Source: Parachlamydiales bacterium (GTDB lineage Bacteria; Chlamydiota; Chlamydiia; Chlamydiales; Simkaniaceae). Taken from it: a DNA stretch of 11,307 nucleotides. Under the pieces are notes generated by a model. It saw nothing but the letters and a program-made list of their open reading frames with translations, made no database searches and had not been told where the DNA came from. Location: the NCBI GenBank assembly GCA_030641465.1, contig DAOWHK010000173.1, forward strand, positions 1 to 11,307, in the 5' to 3' direction. The position numbers were made by a program, and so were the translations under genes. How positions within the stretch are numbered: the stretch's first letter is position 1; each line of letters opens with the position of its first letter. Shown here piece after piece: positions 6,109 through 11,307 of the stretch.

Positions 6109-7272
6109 TTAGAATTTACCCAAGTTGGAAAAATACGCGCAAAGTGAAACGACAAAAACTATCATTACGGGAATTTTAATCGGATTAAAATTTTTCAGGC
6201 GATAGGTGATGTTAAGTATTGTTAAGACGATAAGTCCAGGGTAGCAAATTTGCAATACCGGCCCTAAAAAGGTAGAAATCCCAGTAAATTCGAAAGTAGA
6301 TACAAAAAAAGTAAGAACAATTGCTCCAAAAAGCGTTATTTCGTAGCTGATTTTTTCTTTAAAAATTTCTTTTTGGATAAAATCAGTAAATGCAGAAATA
6401 AGAGCAATTGCTGTTGTCAGGCAAGCAAGCGCTACCGTAATACAAACTAAGATTCCTGCCTTTGGCCCAGCAATTTTCATGGTGATTGCAGCGAGTAGCT
6501 CTTCTTTTCCAAGGAGTCCAAGGTCATTTCCATGAAAAGCGGCAAGGTAACTAAACCCTATATAGACAATTGCTAGAAGTATAGCTCCAATCAAACTTGC
6601 GCGAATGGCCGTTCGCATATAGCCAACTGTAGAGCTTGAAAGACGCATTCGAAGACTACTAAGAATTGTCGAGGAAAAGAAAAAAGCTGCTAAGAGATCC
6701 ATCGTATTGTATCCCTCTTTAAGTCCATGGATAAAAACTGCTCTCTTAGTTTCACTTATTGCTTGTGTGTCAGCGGGTGCAATAAATCCCATCACAATAA
6801 TTGTAAGAAGAAAACAAAGAAGAAGCGGCGTTAAAACCCATCCGAGCAAAGTGATCAAATAATTTCTTCGCAGAGTAAAAACAAAAATAATTCCGCATGC
6901 AATAGCACTAAAATAAATAGGAGAGAGGGATAAAAAAGAGCCGCTTAAAGTGGAATAAGCAAGAGCTATGCATCTTGGCGTAGAGCCAAAAGGCCCGAGT
7001 AAGCTAATGATAATGAATGCAAGAATTAGTCCAGGAACTCTTCCAATCCTTCCAAAGAAGGCTTTGTAGTCTCCATTATATAGAATCATAGCAATCGCTC
7101 CAATAATCGGCATAAGAGCTGCCGTTAAAAGAAGACCAATAATTGCAAAGAGATTTTTATCTCCTGCATATTGACCAACAGCAAGTGGAAAAATTACATT
7201 GCCCGCTCCAAAAAACATGGAGAACATAGTCAGCCCAATCGCAAGCGAATGGGATTTAAAAATATTTGTCAT
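6109..7272 (-). CDS. brnQ: BrnQ-type branched-chain amino acid transporter
   Basis: This is an inner-membrane, cation-coupled importer of leucine, isoleucine and valine (LIVCS family). The 387-residue protein is hydrophobic throughout, with about 11-12 predicted helices. Family motifs are FFGAGNVIFP (20-29) in the first helix, GPFGSTPR (93-100), and EGYNTMDLLAAFFFSS in the middle, which matches the conserved GYxTMD segment. It is somewhat shorter than the roughly 430-440 residues of enterobacterial BrnQ, mainly in the loops. The ATG at 7272 has an AAGG ribosome site about 8 bases upstream. A candidate promoter at 7432-7460 would give a leader of about 150 bases containing a short upstream ORF and a GC-rich hairpin, which suggests control by leader translation or attenuation. 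It converges with the putative glycosyltransferase gene. Family confidence is high; exact substrate preference is not shown. Confidence 0.93.
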   Translation of the reverse strand: MTNIFKSHSLAIGLTMFSMFFGAGNVIFPLAVGQYAGDKNLFAIIGLLLTAALMPIIGAIAMILYNGDYKAFFGRIGRVPGLILAFIIISLLGPFGSTPRCIALAYSTLSGSFLSLSPIYFSAIACGIIFVFTLRRNYLITLLGWVLTPLLLCFLLTIIVMGFIAPADTQAISETKRAVFIHGLKEGYNTMDLLAAFFFSSTILSSLRMRLSSSTVGYMRTAIRASLIGAILLAIVYIGFSYLAAFHGNDLGLLGKEELLAAITMKIAGPKAGILVCITVALACLTTAIALISAFTDFIQKEIFKEKISYEITLFGAIVLTFFVSTFEFTGISTFLGPVLQICYPGLIVLTILNITYRLKNFNPIKIPVMIVFVVSLCAYFSNLGKF

Positions 7273-7322
7273 GAGTAAACCTTTTTGTAAAAATCGATCG
7301 AAAGTATTGATGATGGGGAGAA

Positions 7323-7415
7323 TTAAATGTGCGCGAGGCGCACAGTAGAGACAAAGAAGGTTAAACTGCTAAGTTTGAAGGGTTTGATAAAACTGTAAAA
7401 AACGTGCTGTAACAT
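7323..7415 (-). CDS. Candidate leader peptide (uORF) upstream of brnQ
   Basis: A 30-codon ORF begins with ATG at 7415-7413 and ends with TAA at 7325-7323, 50 bases before the brnQ start. An AAGAGG ribosome site (7425-7420) lies 4 bases before the ATG, which is a little close. Nine of the 30 residues are Leu, Val or Ile, including two Leu codons of the TTA type. Its last codons (CGC CTC GCG CAC ATT) run through the hairpin at 7328-7344, so a translating ribosome would melt it. This arrangement resembles amino-acid-dependent attenuation leaders. The branched-chain content is only moderately high for an AT-rich genome, and the candidate transcription start would fall almost on the ribosome site. 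Tentative. Confidence 0.3.
   Translation of the reverse strand: MLQHVFYSFIKPFKLSSLTFFVSTVRLAHI
7328..7344 (-). promoter_or_regulatory. GC-rich hairpin in the brnQ leader (possible attenuator)
   Basis: A perfect 7-base stem, TGTGCGC with GCGCACA, closes a 3-base loop (CTC on the minus strand). It is the most GC-rich short stretch in this AT-rich neighbourhood. On the brnQ transcript it is followed by ATTTAATTCT, a weak and interrupted U-rich tail. It could be a poor intrinsic terminator or attenuator ahead of brnQ, or an mRNA-stabilising structure. The stem is plain; the role is inferred. Confidence 0.5.
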
Positions 7416-7431
7416 ATTACCTCTTGCAAAA

Positions 7432-7460
7432 AGTATAGCAACAAATGAAGTTTACAGCAA
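7432..7460 (-). promoter_or_regulatory. Candidate sigma-70 promoter of brnQ
   Basis: On the minus strand a -35-like TTGCTG (7460-7455) and a -10 TATACT (7437-7432) are separated by exactly 17 bases. It starts 10 bases after the stop of the exported-protein gene, leaving no room for a terminator between them. The predicted start at about 7425 gives a leader of about 150 bases. The inverted repeat GCTGTAA (7406-7412) / TTACAGC (7452-7458) flanks this promoter and overlaps the -35, so it could be an operator. Confidence 0.45.
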
Positions 7461-7469
7461 GACGCGCTA

Positions 7470-8132
7470 TTAATCTTTGATAATTGGCGCTGGATTATTT
7501 GCCATAATCCTTTGTTCAAAGTGAACATCTGCCATATAAGCTGACAGCATAGCAATAAATCTGTAGTCGATTAAGTCTTCACGATGAACCTCAACATGCC
7601 AGTCATATTCGACGCTATATAGAAATTCTTTTATATGCTTTCTAAACGTTGCGACTTCGATTTCAGGAGTATTGTAATTCACAATAATTCGGGAGGTGCA
7701 GGAGGGGTTATAATAAGCAATTGCAAAAGGGTTATAATCAGAATTATTGATAAGGAATTTAGCAGAGTTGACGGTGTTCCAGTAGCCTTCTATTGATCCA
7801 AAAAAGCAGTCATCTTGATAAACATCAATTTCCTTAAGACATTCAAAAATGGATCCTAAAGAAACAAATCTTGCAATAGCTGTGCAAATTCCTTCTGGAT
7901 TTTCAAAGGAATAATTTCTTCTTACACCAAAGGGTTCATCGATGACATTGGGAAAAGAGCTGGGTGTTTGGTATTTCTTGTTGATGTCAAATTCAAAAAA
8001 TACCGCATCAGATATTCCAAATCCTTCTGTCCAAAATATGCCATCTGGAATGATTTCGAATGAGTAAGCAGCATCTGCTTGAGCATTCCAGATAAAAGCT
8101 GCTGAAATGATAGCTAGAAAGAGTTTTTTCAT
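7470..8132 (-). CDS. Exported protein of unknown function with four cysteines
   Basis: I do not recognise this 220-residue protein. It begins MKKLFLAIIS and has a classical Sec signal peptide with likely cleavage after AQA (residue 19) or ADA (residue 21). It has no lipobox and no later transmembrane helix, so it should be periplasmic or secreted. The mature part is rich in Phe, Tyr, Asp and Glu and contains four cysteines (83, 98, 109, 145), an even number compatible with two disulfide bonds. The C-terminal third (about 155-205) looks like an amphipathic alpha/beta unit ending in HFEQRIMANNPAP. AAGGAA lies 6 bases upstream of the ATG. A candidate promoter sits just before it (8156-8185). brnQ follows in the same direction after 197 bases, with its own likely promoter, so shared function is doubtful. 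The gene and its export are well supported; the role is unknown. Confidence 0.78.
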   Translation of the reverse strand: MKKLFLAIISAAFIWNAQADAAYSFEIIPDGIFWTEGFGISDAVFFEFDINKKYQTPSSFPNVIDEPFGVRRNYSFENPEGICTAIARFVSLGSIFECLKEIDVYQDDCFFGSIEGYWNTVNSAKFLINNSDYNPFAIAYYNPSCTSRIIVNYNTPEIEVATFRKHIKEFLYSVEYDWHVEVHREDLIDYRFIAMLSAYMADVHFEQRIMANNPAPIIKD

Positions 8133-8155
8133 GATAGTTCCTTGATTTTTTTTAA

Positions 8156-8185
8156 ATTATTTAAGAGCATGGGTTTTTTATTCAA
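8156..8185 (-). promoter_or_regulatory. Candidate promoter of the exported-protein gene
   Basis: On the minus strand a -35 TTGAAT (8185-8180) and a -10 AATAAT (8161-8156) are separated by 18 bases. Transcription would start near 8149, giving a short leader that still contains the AAGGAA ribosome site at 8143-8138. It lies in the 107-base divergent gap before the DUF1003 gene, for which I see no clear rightward promoter. Confidence 0.42.
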
Positions 8186-8239
8186 GCTTTTCTTTTTTTG
8201 AGTGATAGATTATATGTCAGCAAAGGGGATTAAGAAAAG

Positions 8240-8971
8240 ATGTTAAAAAAAGTCAAATGCCAAATATGCGAAAAAATACTACCTTATAAAGAATTATTTC
8301 CTGCAGCATTGATTCGAGAATCGATCTTCGAATACATTGAATCTATTTATCCCGACTGGTCCGAAGAGGGATTTATTTGTTTTGAAGACCTGAAAAAATT
8401 TCGATCTGCTTACGTGAAAAAAATGGTGTTGAAAGATCGAGGAGAGCTCTCGGATCTCGATCAAATGGTTCTTGAAAGCCTAAAAGAACATGAGCTCATC
8501 ACAGAAAATATCAACACTCGTTTTGATCGGCAGCTCACACTTGGAGAAAAACTCTCAGATCGAGTCGCGAAATTTGGGGGAAGTTGGACCTTTATTCTAA
8601 CCTTCATTACTATGATGGGCATTTGGATGATAATTAATATTATCCAATTCACGCAAACCTTTGACCCCTATCCCTTCATCCTACTAAACTTAGTGTTATC
8701 GTGCCTTGCAGCCCTGCAAGCGCCAGTGATCATGATGAGTCAAAATCGCCAAACAGAAAAAGATCGGATGCAAGCAGACGATGATTACTGCACGAATCTT
8801 AAATCGGAACTGGAGGTACGTCAACTTCACTCGAAACTTGACCAATTTATGAAAAAACAATGGGATAGAATCATGGAATTGCAGCAAATTCAAATTGATC
8901 TAGCAGAAGATCTCTTAGAAGGTCAGCATAATAACCACAAAACACCTCCTCCAAAAGGCATAAATCCATGA
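8240..8971 (+). CDS. DUF1003 family inner-membrane protein
   Basis: This 243-residue membrane protein belongs to the DUF1003 family, whose biochemical role is unknown. The N-terminal cytosolic part carries a CxxC pair (C7, C10) and the family pattern ELFPAALIRESI, then DWSEEGFICFEDL (39-51). The core follows: GEKLSDRVAKFGGSWTF (102-118), transmembrane helix 1 at about 116-136, FDPYPFILLNLVLS (141-154) within transmembrane helix 2 at about 144-166, and MMSQNRQTEKDR. A charged coiled-coil-like tail (about 183-228) is typical of the family. CxxC plus C47 could bind zinc, but the fourth ligand is not evident. AAAGGGG lies 11 bases before the ATG, a long but acceptable spacing. The stop overlaps the start of the next gene (ATGA), so the cupin is probably coupled to it. 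Confidence 0.92.
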   Translation: MLKKVKCQICEKILPYKELFPAALIRESIFEYIESIYPDWSEEGFICFEDLKKFRSAYVKKMVLKDRGELSDLDQMVLESLKEHELITENINTRFDRQLTLGEKLSDRVAKFGGSWTFILTFITMMGIWMIINIIQFTQTFDPYPFILLNLVLSCLAALQAPVIMMSQNRQTEKDRMQADDDYCTNLKSELEVRQLHSKLDQFMKKQWDRIMELQQIQIDLAEDLLEGQHNNHKTPPPKGINP

Positions 8972-9330
8972 AAGAAAAAGTAAATCTTCAAGAAAAATTT
9001 CAACTTTTTGACACCTACTGGACTCCTAAAATTTTGGGTGAGCTGAGCAATTCTTACGTAAAAATTTTCAAAGCAAAAGGAGAGTTTGTGTGGCATCAAC
9101 ACGATAATGAAGACGAATTTTTTCTCATCATAAAAGGGGAGCTACAAATTCAATTTAGAGATAAAGAAATAACTCTTAAAGAAGGGGAGTTTTTTATCGT
9201 GCCAAAAGGGGTGGAGCATAAGCCTTCTGCAAAAGAAGAGACGCACGTGATGCTTTTTGAACCCAAAAACGTGATCAATACCGGAAGTCTTCTCTCGGAA
9301 AAAACCGTAGAAAATCCCGAGTGGATCTAG
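8968..9330 (+). CDS. Small single-domain cupin protein
   Basis: This is a 120-residue cytosolic cupin, a small beta-barrel that usually holds a metal ion. Both family motifs are seen. Motif 1 is GEFVWHQHDNEDEFFLIIKG (38-57), with H43, H45 and E50 as metal ligands. Motif 2 is GEFFIVPKGVEH (73-84), with H84 as the fourth ligand; the usual Asn four residues later is Ala88. Intact ligands suggest a working metal site, but cupins range from isomerases and dioxygenases to simple binding proteins, so the reaction cannot be told. The ATG overlaps the stop of the DUF1003 gene by four bases, with no separate strong ribosome site, so translation is probably coupled. A short GATCTA/TAGATC hairpin just past the stop lacks a T-run and is not a convincing terminator. 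Confidence 0.88.
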   Translation: MKEKVNLQEKFQLFDTYWTPKILGELSNSYVKIFKAKGEFVWHQHDNEDEFFLIIKGELQIQFRDKEITLKEGEFFIVPKGVEHKPSAKEETHVMLFEPKNVINTGSLLSEKTVENPEWI

Positions 9331-9426
9331 CTTTGTATAGATCTCATGTCTATTCTAATTCGAGTATTTCCTTGTAAAATTCCCCATTTGTTACTAATCT
9401 TTTTTTGGGAAATTTGAGGTCTCGCA

Positions 9427-9924
9427 ATGCAGAAAACTTTAGTAGAGATGCCAGAAATACTTCTTGCAGGCATTTGTGTACGCACGAGCTACAAACAAGA
9501 ATTGAATAAAATGGAGGAAAAAATTTTCCCCTGTGTGCAGCGGTATTTTCACAATGCGCTTTTCGAAAAAATTCCCAAGAGAAAAAAGCCAGGCGTGACA
9601 TTTTGCGCATATACTGAATATGAGAGTGATTATACAGGCGCCTATACGTATTTTATTGGAGAAGAGGTCCACGCCTTTGATTCAGCCTTGCCCGAAGAAT
9701 TTAAAGAATTATCTATTCCAGCGGGCTCATATGCAAAGTTTACGACTCCGCCCGGGCCAATGCCAGATGTAGTTGTAAATGCCTGGCAAGCCATTTGGGA
9801 AATGTCAGAAGAAGAAATGGGTGGAAAGCGGCGATATCAAACAGATTATGAAATATATGACGAAAGAGCAAGCGACCATCAAAAGATCATTTTGGATCTA
9901 GTAATTGGTCTTGAAACCTCCTGA
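9427..9924 (+). CDS. GyrI-like / AraC effector-binding domain protein
   Basis: This 165-residue stand-alone effector-binding domain is of the GyrI/Rob C-terminal type (YdeE-like). Such domains bind small hydrophobic or cationic compounds, or act as inhibitors or cyclopropanoid hydrolases. The sequence shows the usual layout: an N-terminal strand (LLAGICVRT), the middle TFCAYTEYESDYTGAYTYFIGEEV (58-81), the loop IPAGSYAKFTTPPGPMPDVV (97-116), and the C-terminal motif RYQTDYEIYDERASD (136-150), whose conserved acidic residues (E142, E146) line the ligand pocket in relatives. No DNA-binding domain is attached, so it is not a complete transcription factor. GAGGT lies 6 bases before the ATG. It sits 96 bases after the cupin and 45 before the SnoaL-like gene, all in the same direction, and may be in their transcript. 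The fold family is confident; the ligand is unknown. Confidence 0.83.
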   Translation: MQKTLVEMPEILLAGICVRTSYKQELNKMEEKIFPCVQRYFHNALFEKIPKRKKPGVTFCAYTEYESDYTGAYTYFIGEEVHAFDSALPEEFKELSIPAGSYAKFTTPPGPMPDVVVNAWQAIWEMSEEEMGGKRRYQTDYEIYDERASDHQKIILDLVIGLETS

Positions 9925-9969
9925 AAGAACATCATTAGATTTCAAGAGGAATAAAAATAGAAGGTATAA

Positions 9970-10365
9970 ATGGAAAAAGAGATTTTAAGCGGATTCTTTG
10001 AAGGATTCAATCAACGCAACTTTGTTGCCATGCAAAATATTTATGCGGATAACGCATTAATTCACGGAAAAACTAGGCAGTTAATAGGTGGTAAGGGTGT
10101 AGTTGAAATTGTAAATCGTTGGCTTGAAGCTATTCCTGATGCGCAAATTACCCCATTACATGTTAGCCAAGAAGAAAATAATGTGTTAGTCATCCACTGG
10201 CGCGTTAAAGGAACTTTTCTAAATTCGATAAGAGAAATGAAGCCAACAGGAATGCCTGTTATTTTTCATGGATTAACAAGCTTTCGTAGTGATGGTCAAA
10301 AAATCGTGGAACATTGGGCAACAGTTGATTATCGTCCGCTTCAAACTGCTACAAAGGAGTCGTAA
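9970..10365 (+). CDS. SnoaL-like ester cyclase-type protein (NTF2 fold)
   Basis: This 131-residue protein is of the SnoaL/NTF2-like superfamily, closest in pattern to the proteins annotated as ester cyclase. The N-terminal helix pair (SGFFEGFNQRNFVAMQNIYADNALIHG, 7-33) opens the cone-shaped pocket. GVVEIVNRWLEAIPDAQITP (43-62), the strand VLVIHWRVKGTF (72-83), the loop MKPTGMPVIFHGLTSFRSDG (90-109) and IVEHWATVDY (112-121) are hallmark positions of the family. SnoaL relatives catalyse ring closure on small aromatic substrates, but many members have unknown roles. An AAGG ribosome site lies 6-7 bases upstream. The next gene starts 3 bases after the stop, so the two are in one operon with the ABM protein and the exported amine oxidase. 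Fold family is clear; the reaction is unknown. Confidence 0.85.
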   Translation: MEKEILSGFFEGFNQRNFVAMQNIYADNALIHGKTRQLIGGKGVVEIVNRWLEAIPDAQITPLHVSQEENNVLVIHWRVKGTFLNSIREMKPTGMPVIFHGLTSFRSDGQKIVEHWATVDYRPLQTATKES

Positions 10366-10368
10366 TTA

Positions 10369-10659
10369 ATGAGCGCAAAACACACTGTGATGGTCATTTT
10401 AGAGGCAATTCCTGGGAAAGAAAAAGAGTTAAGAAAAGCCCTTGCGAAGGTTGCAGCGCACAGCTTATTAGAAAGAGGGTGCATTAAATATCACATCTTT
10501 GAAGAAGCGAGTAAATTTGGGCTTTTCGAAGTATGGGAAAGTAAAGAGATACACCTTGAGCAATTTAGTAAACCCTATATTATTGATTTTATAAAACAGA
10601 GCGAGCAGTTACTTTCAAAGCCCTTTGATGCTGTCATGGGACAAGAAGTATTACTATAA
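10369..10659 (+). CDS. ABM-domain protein (putative quinol monooxygenase, YgiN-like)
   Basis: This 96-residue single ABM (antibiotic biosynthesis monooxygenase) domain has a ferredoxin-like fold and usually works as a dimer. Some relatives oxidise quinols or polyketide aromatics without a cofactor, and others degrade haem. The family pattern is present: first strand VMVILEAIPGKEKELRKAL (7-25), then AHSLLERGCIKYHIFEE (30-46), matching the AHSRxExGCxxYE signature with H31, E35, G37, C38 and Y41, then LFEVWESKEIHLEQFSKP (52-69) with W56, E57 and H62. The haem-ligand pattern of IsdG-like members is not evident. AAAGGAG lies about 8-9 bases upstream, overlapping the end of the SnoaL-like gene, and the spacing of 3 bases implies co-translation. 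The amine oxidase gene starts 12 bases later. Family is confident; substrate unknown. Confidence 0.87.
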   Translation: MSAKHTVMVILEAIPGKEKELRKALAKVAAHSLLERGCIKYHIFEEASKFGLFEVWESKEIHLEQFSKPYIIDFIKQSEQLLSKPFDAVMGQEVLL

Positions 10660-10671
10660 TCTGGAGATCCA

Positions 10672-11307
10672 GTGAGTTTTTTTAAATATTGTTGCATGGG
10701 AGCTATGGTCTTGGTAAATATTTCTGGTTATGCAGAGGAAAAAAAACCAACCGTTGTTGTAATTGGCGCAGGTCTTGCGGGATTAACAACGGCCTACCGG
10801 CTATCTACAAAAGGCATTGACGTTCAAATCTATGAAGCACGAAATCGCGTTGGTGGTCGCATCTTTAGCGCAACTGTCGGTGAAAGTGTTGAAGAATTTG
10901 GAGCCCTTAATATTACAGACGGTGGGGATGCTGAAAATATTCTTCGTTTAATTGAGGAATTTGATTTAGAGCTGATAGAGAATCGAATGCCTCTACAATT
11001 TGACTATTTTGATGGGAATAAGTTTATTCCTACCCCCCAATTAAATCCTCAAAAGTTTGATGTAGAAAACTTGAAAGTGCAACTCAAAAACGCTGCTGAG
11101 AAATCAGAAAACATGCAGCAAGTATTAGAAGCTCTTTTTGATAAGGAAGACCCTCTTTTGCAAGTGTTGTCCGTAAAACTTGCAGGTTATGAAGGAGCTG
11201 CCGTAGAAAAATTATCTCCTAAATATGTAGAAACTTTATCCTACATGCTTCTTGGAGGAATCTGCTCTGTTCATCAAGCTACTGAAGAAGAAAGTTTTGT
11301 AGATCTC
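10672..11307 (+). CDS. Exported FAD-dependent amine oxidase, N-terminal part (runs off right edge)
   Basis: This is the first 212 residues of a flavin monoamine oxidase family protein, open at the right edge. It probably oxidises an amine (or a related substrate) with FAD. The start is a GTG at 10672 with GGAG 5 bases upstream; in-frame ATGs at codons 9 and 12 are less well placed. Residues 1-21 form a probable signal peptide ending SGYA-EE, so the enzyme may act outside the cytoplasm. The FAD-binding Rossmann motif follows: VVVIGAGLAGL with GxGxxG at G32, G34 and G37, ribose-binding E55 (VQIYEA), and the family R-x-G-G-R motif (59-63). VEEFGALNITD follows, where many relatives have E-x-G-A. 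No twin-arginine motif is seen, which is odd for an exported flavoprotein. It is the third gene of the SnoaL-like/ABM operon, 12 bases after the ABM stop. The domain holding the substrate site is not in view. Confidence 0.88.
   Translation, partial: MSFFKYCCMGAMVLVNISGYAEEKKPTVVVIGAGLAGLTTAYRLSTKGIDVQIYEARNRVGGRIFSATVGESVEEFGALNITDGGDAENILRLIEEFDLELIENRMPLQFDYFDGNKFIPTPQLNPQKFDVENLKVQLKNAAEKSENMQQVLEALFDKEDPLLQVLSVKLAGYEGAAVEKLSPKYVETLSYMLLGGICSVHQATEEESFVDL

Noticed and set aside
6103..6119. GTAAATT/AATTTAC hairpin between convergent genes as a bidirectional terminator
   Set aside because: The stem is almost all A-T with a 3-base loop and there is no proper T-run on either side; at best a weak terminator.
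7361..7555. Leftward ORF of 64 codons
   Set aside because: It spans the end of the exported-protein gene and the brnQ promoter in another frame, without a ribosome site.
9324..9343. GATCTA/TAGATC hairpin after the cupin stop as a terminator
   Set aside because: Only six pairs and no T-run follows; the downstream genes lie in the same direction, so read-through is plausible.
9350..9672. Two leftward ORFs of 86 and 77 codons
   Set aside because: Both are antisense to the GyrI-like gene, whose family motifs and ribosome site establish the plus strand.
1..11307. CRISPR arrays, insertion sequences, tRNA or rRNA genes
   Set aside because: No regularly spaced repeats, no transposase-like frames with terminal inverted repeats, and no cloverleaf or rRNA-like segment were recognised by eye.

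Overview
The window is AT-rich, gene-dense DNA from a Gram-negative bacterium: outer-membrane lipoproteins, a TolC-type channel and Sec signal peptides are all present. The LIVCS-type BrnQ transporter, a transmembrane class III adenylate cyclase and several orphan proteins would fit an environmental (amoeba-associated) chlamydia or another intracellular bacterium. That assignment is an inference from gene style and is only moderately supported, because no phylogenetic marker lies in the window.

Region 1 (1-2188, minus strand) is the start of a copper/heavy-metal resistance operon. In transcription order it holds a small lipoprotein, a TolC/CusC-like outer-membrane efflux lipoprotein, and an exported multicopper oxidase that runs off the left edge. 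The genes overlap each other, so translation is probably coupled. Region 2 (2189-2700) is a long non-coding divergent gap with two adjacent hairpins and a striking T9/A9 inverted repeat just upstream of the next gene. Region 3 (2701-4137, plus) is a membrane-anchored class III adenylate cyclase with an extracytoplasmic sensor and a complete catalytic residue set.

Region 4 (4109-6119) holds an orphan soluble helical protein (minus) whose terminator lies inside the 3' end of the convergent cyclase gene. A divergent GT-B-like putative glycosyltransferase (plus) follows. Region 5 (6109-8132, minus) holds brnQ, a leader with a candidate promoter, a 30-codon upstream ORF and a GC-rich hairpin, and then an orphan exported four-cysteine protein.

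Region 6 (8240-9330, plus) is a two-gene unit: a DUF1003 membrane protein coupled by an ATGA overlap to a small cupin. Region 7 (9427-11307, plus) holds a GyrI-like effector-binding protein, then a tight run of a SnoaL-like ester cyclase-type protein, an ABM-domain monooxygenase and an exported FAD amine oxidase that is cut by the right edge. This last run looks like a small oxidative-metabolism cluster and, with the brnQ leader, is the most interesting part of the window.
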